Assembly (NCBI GenBank): GCA_902802755.1
Contig: CADCNH010000006.1
Location: 1 to 63,457, forward strand
Direction of reading: 5' to 3'
Length of the DNA: 63,457 nt
DNA from: an uncultured Bacteroidota bacterium
Lineage (GTDB): Bacteria > Bacteroidota > Bacteroidia > Bacteroidales > WCHB1-69
The notes beneath the pieces were generated by a model. The model was not told the origin of the DNA. It made no database searches and saw nothing but the letters and a program-made list of their open reading frames with translations. Shown here piece by piece: positions 43,540 to 52,206 of this stretch (the first letter of the stretch is position 1; every line of letters begins with the position of its first letter). The position numbers and the translations under genes were made by a program.

Positions 43540-44274
43540 ATGAAAAAACTTATCGTCATTGCAATAGCTATGCTGTTAACTCCCTTTCTGATGGCACAGT
43601 CAGGTGGAAACCATCATAATCCCCAACAGCACCCTCAGCATCCAAATGCCCCTTATTCGCATCATCCGAATACTCCTAATCCACAGAATCCCGGACAAAC
43701 GATTCATACCGTTTCCATTACGGCCGAACTGGGAGAGTTGTTTGTGGTGTATGTGGATGGCGATATCGTGAATAAAAAAGCGGCTTCTTCTGTGCTGGTT
43801 CAGAATCTCACCCCGCAGCCTCATGACATTTATGTAGTGTTGAAACGTCCTGTAGATAAGATTGCCATGATTAGGTATCAGCCTAATATGTTGGTTGAGA
43901 ATATTTTTGTGTCGTATAATATGATGACTGGCAGGTTGGAATTGAAGTCTATGCAGCCGCAGCAGGTGAATCCACAAGTGCAACCACCTCATATTTGTAC
44001 TTTCGAAGAGGTGGAAAGGATGTACAATGCATTAAAAAAAGAGTCTTTTGACGATACTCGTTTAAGTCTGGCCAAAACGATGGTTTCCAACAACAGAATG
44101 GCCGCGCATCAGATCAAACGTCTTGCCGAAAGTTTCTCTTTCGACAGCAATAAGTTGACTTTTTTGAAGTATGCTTACACCTATTGCATTGATCAGCAGA
44201 ACTATTACGAATGTGCGGATGTGTTGACTTTTCCCAGCGACAAAGAGAATCTGATGAGGTTCATCAATAATTAA
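43540..44274 (+). CDS. Exported DUF4476 protein (copy B)
   Basis: 244 aa from MKKLIVIAIAML; a signal peptide ending in LMAQ follows, so the 12 codons upstream are not used. It has the same three parts as copy A: His/Pro-rich start (NHHNPQQHPQHPNAPY), beta domain and DUF4476 helices. Most differences from copy A lie in the signal peptide, the low-complexity start and the last 40 residues. Role unknown. Confidence 0.85.
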   Translation: MKKLIVIAIAMLLTPFLMAQSGGNHHNPQQHPQHPNAPYSHHPNTPNPQNPGQTIHTVSITAELGELFVVYVDGDIVNKKAASSVLVQNLTPQPHDIYVVLKRPVDKIAMIRYQPNMLVENIFVSYNMMTGRLELKSMQPQQVNPQVQPPHICTFEEVERMYNALKKESFDDTRLSLAKTMVSNNRMAAHQIKRLAESFSFDSNKLTFLKYAYTYCIDQQNYYECADVLTFPSDKENLMRFINN

Positions 44275-44321
44275 GTGTAAGCTGTTTTTGCTTTGCCCTT
44301 TTGTATATCAGTTGAATGATA

Positions 44322-44792
44322 TTAGTGATTGGGGAAACTGGCTAAAAGTCGTTGACGTACCATGTCCTGATGTTCTGCATCGCCATAGTTGGCGAAAGGC
44401 TTGATAGAGATGCCTCCGCGGGGATTAAAGAGTCCGATGACCTCAATGTACTTGGGATCCATCAATTTGACAAGGTCTTTCAAGATGATGTTGACACAGT
44501 CCTCATGGAAGTCGCCGTGATTGCGAAAACTGAAAAGATACAGTTTCAGGCTCTTGCTCTCCACCATTTGAATCCGTGGAATGTAATTGATGATGATATG
44601 GCCGAAGTCGGGCTGTCCCGTTTTAGGACACAATGAGGTGAATTCGGGACAGTCTAATGTGACAAGGTATTCATTCTCAGGATGTTTATTCTCAAAGGTC
44701 TCCAAAACTTCTGGTGTATATTCGTATTGATATTTCGTTTGCTGGTTGCCCAAAAGCGTCACGCCTTGCAACTCTTTTTCATTTCTTGACAT
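44322..44792 (-). CDS. queF: NADPH-dependent 7-cyano-7-deazaguanine reductase QueF
   Basis: Reduces preQ0 to preQ1 in queuosine synthesis. 156 aa from MSRNEKEL (the frame is open 10 codons further). The catalytic Cys55 and Asp62 lie in [35 protein letters not shown] matches the NADPH and substrate-binding segment of type I QueF (landmarks ESKSLK and FHED). Promoter TAATTTTG on the minus strand at 44811-44818, so it is separate from the sugar gene upstream. Leader too short for a preQ1 riboswitch. Confidence 0.95.
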   Translation of the reverse strand: MSRNEKELQGVTLLGNQQTKYQYEYTPEVLETFENKHPENEYLVTLDCPEFTSLCPKTGQPDFGHIIINYIPRIQMVESKSLKLYLFSFRNHGDFHEDCVNIILKDLVKLMDPKYIEVIGLFNPRGGISIKPFANYGDAEHQDMVRQRLLASFPNH

Positions 44793-44810
44793 GATGAATA
44801 GATTTTTCTG

Positions 44811-44818
44811 CAAAATTA
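44811..44818 (-). promoter_or_regulatory. -7 element for queF
   Basis: Minus-strand TAATTTTG 19 bp before the queF ATG, inside the short gap after the NagB-like gene. Confidence 0.45.
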
Positions 44819-44834
44819 GCAAAATAATTGATAT

Positions 44835-47147
44835 CTATATTCCCTGCACAGATTTTGTCAGTTTATATGCCTCAGCCAGAAATTCATCGCCGTTCATTTC
44901 TTTCAGGAACAGCAGTCCGTGAGTGGCTCGCAATTGAGGATTCGGGTTTTCGAAAAAGAAAGGTTTTCCTAATAGCAACTGTATGGTTCGCAGTTGCTCT
45001 ACCCAAATATTTTGTGCCAGCGTACTGAACTTGCCGTCCAGTTTATAGCTTGGGAAGGAAGCATCCACTTGGCTGAGGTAGCAGTTGGCAAAAGCTTCGT
45101 TAAAAGCGCTGATGTCATTGAGTGAGACGGGTACAATATGCGATACTTCAGCGGGGTGATACTGATACCACACATTACGATAGCCCCATATTTTCAGTTG
45201 GGAGATGTTGTATTCCTGACTCCATAGCCTTATCGCTTCCGCAATGGTTTGTAAAACCTTGTAGTGAGTGTCAGGACCGTTGCCTTCAGGGTCGAAAGCC
45301 AGTGTGATGATGTTGGGTTTCAGTTTGCGCAACTCTTCCAAAATAGGAGTAACATCTCGTTGAATATCAGGTTTTTCTGTGAACATATCCCCTTTGTAAA
45401 AACCTAAATGCAGGTGATGTACATGGTCTTCCATCATGCCGAAATGTCCCCACACTAATTCTTCTTCAAATTCACGAATCATGCCCTTTAGTCTCTGAAT
45501 ATCCGCAGGCATTTTCTGGCCGTCGTAGCAGGATTGGGTAAAGTCAATCAACTCCACAATCTTGTCATCCAATTCTTGAACAGATTTTATTTTCCAGATA
45601 ATCACTATGTTACGAACCATTCGATGAGCAAAACCCCGTAGGAATTCTTCATATTGATGCGAGGCAATCTTGATCAGTGAATGATATACATCCTTTACCC
45701 GTTTCAATTGGTATCCTTCGGTAAAAAAGTTTGGATAAAAAACCATCTGAATATCGCCCTGTCTCAACAATTTCAACGTGTTTGAAAGATGCTGTATCAA
45801 AAAGGGGTTGGTAACGGCATTGAATCCGGAAGTCATTATGGAAAAGTATAGTTGGTTGCTACTATCGTTTGCGATGTGGCTCAAATAGGGTAGCATTCCC
45901 AGCAGAATGTCGTCATGATGCGGAGCCGTATTATAAATCACTTTACCATGTACGGGTGCCATGCCCTTTTCAATTTTTTTCACGATGGAATTGATGCTGT
46001 CCTGCACAGATTGCATGCCAAGTTGCGGGATATGCCGACAATAGGTATCATTTGACAAATCTTGCGGATTCAACTTATCACTGAATTTGTCTATCCGTTT
46101 GCACAGGTCAATAATGGCGCGGTCGCTTTTCTCCTGAGTCCAAGGAGATTTCATATAATATTGATATACTGAATCTTTTAGCATAGAAGCCGCACCAGTA
46201 GTTAAATAAAAACGGGCATTTGGCATTCCCGATAAGATTGAGGCAGGATATTGGATGGAAGCAGGTTCTTCCAGTGCCTGTCGAACTACTTCCGCCTTGG
46301 CTTCTCCCGCGGCGCTGATAATGACCGTGGCGTCGTGGTTATAGCAGATAGTACTCAATCCAATAGTGATAACAGGGCGGAAGCGGGAGACCTCAATACC
46401 TCCCAGGTCGCTTGCGGCAACGGCTTGGGTCTCGAAATTAGTGCTGGTGAGCCGGGTGGTGGAAAAGAAGTCACTGCCACGCACATTAAAGGCAATGTGG
46501 CCGTCGGGACCGATACTGCCCAAATAAAAACCGATACCGCCTAAATCCCTGATTTTACGCTCATACTCGCTGCACCATTCGTCAATCATAATAATGGAAT
46601 TTTGCTGCAGTTTCTCCGTGTTGTTTTTTGCCTCGCGATAACGCAATGACAAATCCACACAATGCCCGGGAAAAATCTCAGTGTAGCTTTTCTTACCCAC
46701 CAGAGGAATCTCATTACAGTTGATGAACAATCCTTTAGAAGCATCCAGTCCGAAACCTTTCACATAATACTTTTGGACATAATTGTAAAAACTGTTATGT
46801 TGGTCGGGATTAATAGGATAAAATTCATCAGCCTGGACAAAATGCAGACCGGAAAGAACTGGTTTTTCAGATAAATTGAGTTGGTGCCTCACCCGCAGTT
46901 GCTGTCCTTCAGAGGTATTCCATTCTTCCAATATTTTCTTCACCCAGAAAATGAAATGCTCGGAGGCCTTTCCCGTTGGTAAACTGATGACTCCTTCAGG
47001 ATGTTGTCCTACCCATTCCAAAAATCTTAATGCTGTTAAAAGTCCCAAGGAAGGACCGTTATTCACACAAAGATAGGGAATGTTGGTTTGAAAAAGACGT
47101 TCGTTCTCCTTCTCAAAAGATAATTCGACGGGGGTGAAATGTATCAT
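44835..47147 (-). CDS. NagB-like glucosamine-6-phosphate deaminase fused to PIG-L deacetylase
   Basis: 770-aa cytoplasmic fusion. The N-terminal ~300 residues form a NagB/6-phosphogluconolactonase fold (LPTGKASEHFIFWV, VQADEFYPI, GIGFYLGSIGPDGHIAFN). From about residue 390, NTAPHHDDILLGMLPYL opens a PIG-L/LmbE zinc deacetylase domain with HLGFYK and HLHL-like histidines downstream. It could deacetylate and deaminate amino sugars in sequence, fitting host-glycan use. Such fusions are known in Bacteroides. The NagB half lacks an obviously intact active-site His, so activity is unproven. Minus promoter TATCTTTG at 47200-47207. Confidence 0.85.
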   Translation of the reverse strand: MIHFTPVELSFEKENERLFQTNIPYLCVNNGPSLGLLTALRFLEWVGQHPEGVISLPTGKASEHFIFWVKKILEEWNTSEGQQLRVRHQLNLSEKPVLSGLHFVQADEFYPINPDQHNSFYNYVQKYYVKGFGLDASKGLFINCNEIPLVGKKSYTEIFPGHCVDLSLRYREAKNNTEKLQQNSIIMIDEWCSEYERKIRDLGGIGFYLGSIGPDGHIAFNVRGSDFFSTTRLTSTNFETQAVAASDLGGIEVSRFRPVITIGLSTICYNHDATVIISAAGEAKAEVVRQALEEPASIQYPASILSGMPNARFYLTTGAASMLKDSVYQYYMKSPWTQEKSDRAIIDLCKRIDKFSDKLNPQDLSNDTYCRHIPQLGMQSVQDSINSIVKKIEKGMAPVHGKVIYNTAPHHDDILLGMLPYLSHIANDSSNQLYFSIMTSGFNAVTNPFLIQHLSNTLKLLRQGDIQMVFYPNFFTEGYQLKRVKDVYHSLIKIASHQYEEFLRGFAHRMVRNIVIIWKIKSVQELDDKIVELIDFTQSCYDGQKMPADIQRLKGMIREFEEELVWGHFGMMEDHVHHLHLGFYKGDMFTEKPDIQRDVTPILEELRKLKPNIITLAFDPEGNGPDTHYKVLQTIAEAIRLWSQEYNISQLKIWGYRNVWYQYHPAEVSHIVPVSLNDISAFNEAFANCYLSQVDASFPSYKLDGKFSTLAQNIWVEQLRTIQLLLGKPFFFENPNPQLRATHGLLFLKEMNGDEFLAEAYKLTKSVQGI

Positions 47148-47199
47148 ATTGAATGTTAGTTTTTTATTTTAATTTCAATAGTATTGAAAAAAAGTATCG

Positions 47200-47248
47200 C
47201 AAAGATAATGTTTTTTTGTTTCAGGATATTTATTTATGTGTATTTTTG
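47200..47248. promoter_or_regulatory. Divergent promoters of the NagB fusion and the fRMsr gene
   Basis: Minus-strand TATCTTTG at 47200-47207; plus-strand TTTG 47215-47218, a 22-nt spacer and TATTTTTG 47241-47248. Confidence 0.5.
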
Positions 47249-47283
47249 CCCTGTTTTTTTAATGAAAAATTGATAGCAAAGAA

Positions 47284-47730
47284 ATGACAACGGAGAAAGA
47301 AAAAACATACGAGCTGCTGTATAAACAGCTTCAGGCATTGATTGAAGGTGAGCAGGACGAAATTGCCGTAATGGCGAATGTGGCTGCTTTGATTCACGAG
47401 ACTTTCCATTTTTGGTGGACGGGCTTCTACCGTGTAATAGGACAAGAGTTGGTGTTGGGACCGTTTCAGGGACCGGTAGCTTGTATGCATATTGCGTACG
47501 GACGTGGGGTTTGTGGTACGGCATGGCAGGAGCAACGCAGCATTGTGGTACCTGATGTGGAGCAGTTCAAAGGACATATCGCCTGTAGTAGCGCCTCAAA
47601 AAGTGAGATTGTGGTTCCTCTATGGAAAAACAATGAAATTGTAGCAGTTTTGGACATCGACAGCGAGAAACTGGCCACCTTTGATGATATAGACCGGCTT
47701 TGGTTGGAGAAGGTGTGCACTTTGTTATAA
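47284..47730 (+). CDS. Free methionine-(R)-sulfoxide reductase (GAF domain)
   Basis: 148-aa single GAF-domain protein. The three conserved cysteines of fRMsr are present: Cys67 (GPVACMHI), Cys77 (GRGVCGTAW) and Cys101 (GHIACSSASKSEIVVPL). The enzyme reduces free Met-R-sulfoxide and helps against oxidative stress. WWTGFYR and VLDIDSEKLATF are also family-typical. Monocistronic, divergent from the sugar gene. Confidence 0.93.
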   Translation: MTTEKEKTYELLYKQLQALIEGEQDEIAVMANVAALIHETFHFWWTGFYRVIGQELVLGPFQGPVACMHIAYGRGVCGTAWQEQRSIVVPDVEQFKGHIACSSASKSEIVVPLWKNNEIVAVLDIDSEKLATFDDIDRLWLEKVCTLL

Positions 47731-47738
47731 CGGTTATA

Positions 47739-47815
47739 CGTTAAGACGTGGAGACGTTAAGACGAAAATGTTTAACTATTTTTCTCCACGCCTAAACCCC
47801 TTCACGTCTAAACGA
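47739..47815. repeat. ACGTTAAGACG word repeat with complementary copy
   Basis: ACGTTAAGACGTGGAGACG words on the left and CTCCACGCC...CACGTCTAAACG on the right are near-complements, so the element can fold. It lies between the fRMsr and PepSY-like genes. A promoter TATTTTTG follows at 47847-47854. Confidence 0.5.
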
Positions 47816-47925
47816 AAAAAAATAACTGGCACATCAAAAATAATTGTATTTTTGCAATTCAATAATGATTAAGAGATGAGATTTCTCTTTTAAAATGATA
47901 AACGAGAACAAAAAAATCAGAAAAA

Positions 47926-48342
47926 ATGAAAAAAACGCTTCTTTTCTTAGTGGGTTTATTTACCCTTGCCACATTTGTATCTTGCAATCGTCATATCCCT
48001 GCCAGCAAATTGCCACAGCAAGCACAGACTTTCCTAACCCAGTATTTTCCAGGCACGAATGTTCTTTCTGTAGAACGAGACGGCTTAAAATATGATGTTT
48101 ATCTTATGGATGGAACCAGTATTGAGTTCCACCATTCCGGTGACTGGCATGATGTGGATTGTCAGATGATGCCTGTTCCGGAAGGTATTGTTCCGATGCC
48201 TATCCAGACCTATGTCACCACTAATTTTCCAGCTTGTTTTGTTGTGAAGATCAAACAAGAACGCCGGGAATATGAGGTGGAACTGAGCAATGACTTGGAA
48301 CTGAAATTTGATAAAAGCGGGAACTTCATTTATGCTGACTAA
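47926..48342 (+). CDS. PepSY-like lipoprotein
   Basis: 138-aa protein with a lipoprotein signal (ATFVSC, Cys20) and two short beta-alpha repeats of the PepSY-like (BLIP-like, PF11396) family: PQQAQTFLTQYFPGTNVLSVERD and PMPIQTYVTTNFPACFVVKI (only their cores QTFLTQYFPG and QTYVTTNFP are diagnostic). Such proteins are abundant in the Bacteroidales envelope with no known function. It precedes a second family member by 52 bp. Confidence 0.82.
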   Translation: MKKTLLFLVGLFTLATFVSCNRHIPASKLPQQAQTFLTQYFPGTNVLSVERDGLKYDVYLMDGTSIEFHHSGDWHDVDCQMMPVPEGIVPMPIQTYVTTNFPACFVVKIKQERREYEVELSNDLELKFDKSGNFIYAD

Positions 48343-48394
48343 TTAGAAAAACCTTATTTAAAATCACAAATTAAATACCTTAAAATTTTTTATC

Positions 48395-48829
48395 ATGAAA
48401 AAAATTTTTTTTGTAGCAAGTATAATTTTGCTTTCTGCTTTGAGTGCAGTGGCCCAGGATCGTATGATTACGTTTGATCAGCTTCCCCAGACTTCGCAGA
48501 CTTTTATCACGACATATTTTTCAAAAGCAAATGTGTCTTATGTGAAAATTGATGAGGAATCATACGGCTTTGAGTATGAAGTGTATTTCAACAATGGAAA
48601 CAAGGTGGAATTTGACAAAACTGGAGCACTGAAAAAAGTGGACTGCAATCATAGCAAAGTTCCTGACGGAATTGTTCCCGCACAGGTAATAACCTATATT
48701 AGCAACAATTATCCGGGAGCCTTTGTGACAGAATGGTGCAAGAAACGTACTAACTGGAATGCGGAACTAAGCAATGGTTTGGATTTGTATTTCAACAGCC
48801 AGTACATGCTTATCGGCATTGACGATTAA
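48395..48829 (+). CDS. PepSY-like exported protein
   Basis: 144-aa paralogue of the preceding gene with a normal signal peptide (LSAVAQ) instead of a lipobox. Repeats: PQTSQTFITTYFSKANVSYV and PAQVITYISNNYPGAFVTEW. It is probably periplasmic. A terminator follows at 48857-48890, ending the two-gene unit before the riboswitch. Confidence 0.82.
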   Translation: MKKIFFVASIILLSALSAVAQDRMITFDQLPQTSQTFITTYFSKANVSYVKIDEESYGFEYEVYFNNGNKVEFDKTGALKKVDCNHSKVPDGIVPAQVITYISNNYPGAFVTEWCKKRTNWNAELSNGLDLYFNSQYMLIGIDD

Positions 48830-48856
48830 GCGTTTATAACCACATACAATTTACAA

Positions 48857-48890
48857 GAAAAGACGCGGTTGATAGCCGTGTCTTTTTTTT
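48857..48890 (+). terminator. Terminator after the PepSY-like pair
   Basis: AAAGAC-G-CGG/CCG-T-GTCTTT stem with a TTGATAG loop and a run of eight T. Confidence 0.8.
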
Positions 48891-48966
48891 GGTACATTAA
48901 TACATTGAATTAATTTGCATATTTGCTAATTAACCAATTTGCTAATTGAAAATTTTTGTATTTTTG
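48891..48966 (+). promoter_or_regulatory. Word repeat and promoter of the riboswitch transcript
   Basis: ACATTAAT, TTTGCTAATT and CAATTTGC words (48891-48948) lead into -33 TTTG 48938-48941, a 17-nt spacer and -7 TATTTTTG 48959-48966. Confidence 0.6.
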
Positions 48967-48978
48967 CCGCTGATTTTT

Positions 48979-49150
48979 CGGTGAGCGGTTTTCGTTACGA
49001 AAATCGCGAGAGGGAAACAGGTGAGAATCCTGTACAGTACCCGCTGCTGTAAGTTTCAGCGAACCGGGAACACTCCGCAAGCCACTGTTGACATGGTCAA
49101 TGGGAAGGCGAAGTTCCAGGTGAAACAAGTCAGAAAACCTGCCGAGGAAC
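48979..49150 (+). ncRNA. Cobalamin riboswitch
   Basis: The conserved core is clear: AGAGGGAAACAGGTGAGAATC near 49010-49029, ACAG-TACCCGCTGCTGTAA (49034-49052), GCCACTG (49081-49087), the B12 box-like ATGGGAAGGCGAAG around 49100-49113 and AAGTCAGAAAACCTGCC (49127-49143). This class binds adenosyl- or other cobalamins and usually turns B12 uptake genes off when B12 is plentiful. The following 120 nt, including CTTCGGGAGGTAGGC, would be the expression platform. It controls the 923-aa T9SS client directly downstream. Confidence 0.95.
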
Positions 49151-49277
49151 CACAAAAAGTGAACAGCTTCGGGAGGTAGGCTTACACATAAAGATTTATT
49201 ATCAAAGAATCTCTTTGTATCCTTTCCCCAAGCATAGGCACGATTTTTTTATTGTATAACTTAAAAATACTATGCTT

Positions 49278-52043
49278 ATGAAAAAAATCTTACTTTTTTT
49301 GCTTGTGTTAGCAAGTTTTACGCTATCTGCACAGAATGAGCAGATGAGGGAAATGATGCGCACGATGCAGCCCTCAAGAAATGTGACCGATGTGCCAGCC
49401 TCAAACATCCAGTTCTGGGTGGGCAGTGGCAGCAATGAGGTGGTGGCTGCCTTCTTCTTCTGCAACAATCCCGCTGTGGGAATTGCTTACGGCTATCGTT
49501 TTAATGGAACGGCTACAATTTTGGACATGTTTAATGCCATTCAAACCGCTGATCCGAATTTTACTTTTTCACAAAATAGTGGTTGGATTAATACTTGTGG
49601 CTATAATAATGGTACACTTGTTTGTTCTATTCCCAATGGTTATCTAATGTACAGTGTTAATGGTAATGGTGCAAGTGGTCTTTCTGATCCTCTCGCTAAT
49701 GGAGATTATTTTGAATTGTGTGAATGGGGTGATTGCACGCTTCCTACCACTAACATCTATTATCCTGTGGATCCTAATGCCCCTACCGCTGTTGATGCTA
49801 CTATCGATGCCGATGATATCCTGTATTGGGTAGGTGAAGGTAACAACGATGTTGTTTTTATAGTCAATTGGTGCGACACCGCTATTGCCATGGCTTGGGG
49901 TGTGCATTTCAATGGTGACAGCATTACTGTGGCAGATATTCTGGATACCCTTTGGGAATATGATGACCGTTTTGATTTTGATGCGACTGGTGGCTTTGTG
50001 AATGATGTCATGTATGAAGATGATGTGTATGACTTGTCCTTGCAAGGATCTTATTTCATGTATAATGTGAACGGTGGAAGTGCTATGGGTATAGAATCAC
50101 AGTATGTACATGATGGCGATTATATCAAGTTCGGTGATGAAATGTGCGGCATTGCTGATGACTACTGGAATTATATTTGGACTACACCGATTGTTCCGGT
50201 TAGTGACCCTAACGGTGAAGAACATCCTGAAGATGCTACAATTGACGCCGCTGACATCCTGTATTGGGTAGGTTCTGGTAACAACGAAATCATTATGGCC
50301 ATCAACTGGGCAGCTCCAGACACTTGTTTGGCATGGGGTGTGAGATTCGATGGTGCTTATATTACCAACGCTCAGGCTTTGGACTCTATGGCAGCTGCCG
50401 ATCCTCGTTTCAGCTATTCTGGTATAGGAATGCTGGATGAATTGTTCTTTATTACTGATAGCAATGATACCCTTCGTCTGACGGCAGGCAGCTATTGGAG
50501 CAACAATGTTAATGGCAATCAGTCAGCAGGTATCAATGCCCAATTGCATGATGGTGACTTCAGCAAGTGGGGCGATATCGCTGTAGGTATTGGTTATGAC
50601 TTCATGGATTGGGGTGGTGTGCTTTACCCGATGGGTATGGCTTGGGTAACTCCTGTTGTTCCTGTTCCCGCTCCTCAAAGTGATGAGCCTGTTGACGCTA
50701 CTATTTCCGCTGACAATATCATTTATTGGGTAGGTAGTGGTGACAATGAGGTCGTTTTTGCTGTGAATTGGTGTACTCCCGAAGAGGAAGCTTTGGCTTG
50801 GGGTGTGCGTTTTTCAGGCAATAGCGCTATAGTTGCTGATATCATGCATACTATTGAATTGTATGACGCACGTATTCATTTTGAGGGTACTGGTTATATT
50901 ACCAATATTACTTTTGCTGATGGAACCCATGACACATACACTCCTTCCAGTTACTGGATGTATAATGTCAATGGAGTAGGTGCCATGTTAGGTATCGATG
51001 AGCAGCCTGTACAGAACGGCGACATCATCAAGTTCGGTGACAGCGGTTGCGGTATCGATGACGGAAACTGGAATTATGCTTGGACTACCCCCATTCAGCC
51101 CGTTGAGTTGCCCGCTGCCTCAACAGAGGTATTCGATGGCATTGTGGGTTCAGAAGGTTGTCAGGCTATCAAGTTCGACAACCCCGCTATCTTGGGATGG
51201 GCCACCTCTTGTGTAGTAACACGTGGTTATCAGAATATTGAGCAGGCTGGTGCTTTGGCTGATTATGGTACTGATAATGATGGTGTGGGAGCTTCAAGTG
51301 AATCCACTGGCGAAGGCGTGGTGAGTTTGGGTGATGCTGGTTCTGCTGTGTTGACTTTCGGTATGCCGATCAGCAATGGTGAAGGTTATGACTTCGCTGT
51401 GTTTGAAAATTCTTTGAATCATACTTTCCTCGAATTGGCTTTCGTGGAAGTAAGTTCTGATGGTGAACATTACTATCGCTTCCCCTCTGTGTCCAATACC
51501 CAGACCGAGCAGCAAATCAGTAATGGTGGTGCGTTAGATGCCACTAAGATTAATAACTTGGCTGGCAAATATATCGTTGGCTGGGGTACTCCTTTCGATT
51601 TGGAAGAACTGGATGGCTACAGCAATCTGGACATCAACAATGTAACCCATGTGCGTATTGTGGATGTGGTGGGTAGCATTAATCCCTTGTATGGAACTAC
51701 TGATAAAAATGGTCATCTGATTAACGATCCTTATCCGACACCCTGGAATACCAGTGGTTTCGACTTGAGTGGCGTGGCCGTGATGAACGGCTGGACTCCT
51801 ACTGCAGTCAACAACTATCAGCAGGAAATCAGCTTCATGGCTTATCCTAATCCCTGTCAGAATGTGCTGAACGTAAACAATGTTACAGTGAATGAACCCG
51901 TTTCCTTGTTCAATGCTATGGGTCAGCAGATTTGGAATGGCATGACGCAGGATACTTATTTCCAGCTAGACATGCAGTCCTATCCCGCTGGCATGTACAT
52001 GTTGCAAGTGGGCACCCAGATGACGAAAATCATCAAGAAATAA
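49278..52043 (+). CDS. B12-riboswitch-controlled T9SS client with four DUF4430/transcobalamin-like repeats
   Basis: About 921 aa from MKKILL (an in-frame Met two codons earlier is possible), signal peptide ending in LSAQ. Four repeats of about 130 aa follow (residues about 43-165, 175-310, 321-463 and 474-610), each with a WVGxGxNEV strand, a T/V-xDxLDT-type helix start, a GxIxNI turn, a SYWMYNVNG strand and a DGDxIKFGD ending. This order matches DUF4430, which is related to the C-terminal domain of transcobalamin/intrinsic factor. A further beta domain (617-842; GYDFAVFENSLNHTFLELAFVEVSSDG) and a T9SS sorting domain (about 850-923) follow. Under a cobalamin riboswitch it is probably a surface B12-binding or scavenging protein. 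Confidence 0.8.
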   Translation: MKKILLFLLVLASFTLSAQNEQMREMMRTMQPSRNVTDVPASNIQFWVGSGSNEVVAAFFFCNNPAVGIAYGYRFNGTATILDMFNAIQTADPNFTFSQNSGWINTCGYNNGTLVCSIPNGYLMYSVNGNGASGLSDPLANGDYFELCEWGDCTLPTTNIYYPVDPNAPTAVDATIDADDILYWVGEGNNDVVFIVNWCDTAIAMAWGVHFNGDSITVADILDTLWEYDDRFDFDATGGFVNDVMYEDDVYDLSLQGSYFMYNVNGGSAMGIESQYVHDGDYIKFGDEMCGIADDYWNYIWTTPIVPVSDPNGEEHPEDATIDAADILYWVGSGNNEIIMAINWAAPDTCLAWGVRFDGAYITNAQALDSMAAADPRFSYSGIGMLDELFFITDSNDTLRLTAGSYWSNNVNGNQSAGINAQLHDGDFSKWGDIAVGIGYDFMDWGGVLYPMGMAWVTPVVPVPAPQSDEPVDATISADNIIYWVGSGDNEVVFAVNWCTPEEEALAWGVRFSGNSAIVADIMHTIELYDARIHFEGTGYITNITFADGTHDTYTPSSYWMYNVNGVGAMLGIDEQPVQNGDIIKFGDSGCGIDDGNWNYAWTTPIQPVELPAASTEVFDGIVGSEGCQAIKFDNPAILGWATSCVVTRGYQNIEQAGALADYGTDNDGVGASSESTGEGVVSLGDAGSAVLTFGMPISNGEGYDFAVFENSLNHTFLELAFVEVSSDGEHYYRFPSVSNTQTEQQISNGGALDATKINNLAGKYIVGWGTPFDLEELDGYSNLDINNVTHVRIVDVVGSINPLYGTTDKNGHLINDPYPTPWNTSGFDLSGVAVMNGWTPTAVNNYQQEISFMAYPNPCQNVLNVNNVTVNEPVSLFNAMGQQIWNGMTQDTYFQLDMQSYPAGMYMLQVGTQMTKIIKK

Positions 52044-52052
52044 CACATTGCT

Positions 52053-52080
52053 GTAGAGACGTGCCATGGCGCGTCTCTAC
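52053..52080. repeat. 28-bp GTAGAGACG palindrome
   Basis: Palindrome GTAGAGACGTGCC/ATGGCGCGTCTCTAC with one T-G pair, ten bases after the T9SS client stop. Sister of the perfect copy at 52175-52204. Confidence 0.8.
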
Positions 52081-52115
52081 CATTTATGTGGAGATTTGTG
52101 TAATTTAAGTTGTTG

Positions 52116-52147
52116 AAAGGGGCATGAAATTTGGTCATGCCCTTTTT
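52116..52147 (+). terminator. Terminator of the B12-controlled gene
   Basis: GGGCATGA (52120-52127) pairs with TCATGCCC (52135-52142), preceded by AAAG and followed by TTTTT. Confidence 0.8.
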
Positions 52148-52174
52148 ATGTATGGTTCGTAACCATTTTGCTTC

Positions 52175-52204
52175 TGTAGAGATGCACGGCCGTGCATCTC
52201 TACA
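52175..52204. repeat. 30-bp perfect TGTAGAGATG palindrome
   Basis: TGTAGAGATGCACGG and its exact complement meet without a loop. It touches the stop of the kinase gene at 52207. Palindromes of this GTAGAGACGCACGGCCGTGC type are widespread intergenic repeats in unrelated bacteria. Confidence 0.85.
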
Positions 52205-52206
52205 AA

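Noticed and set aside
44793..44834. preQ1 riboswitch upstream of queF
   Set aside because: The leader after the -7 element is only about 15 nt, too short for any known preQ1 class.
47230..47577. 115-codon minus-strand frame over the fRMsr gene
   Set aside because: It overlaps the promoter and a gene with all three conserved fRMsr cysteines; no domain is visible.
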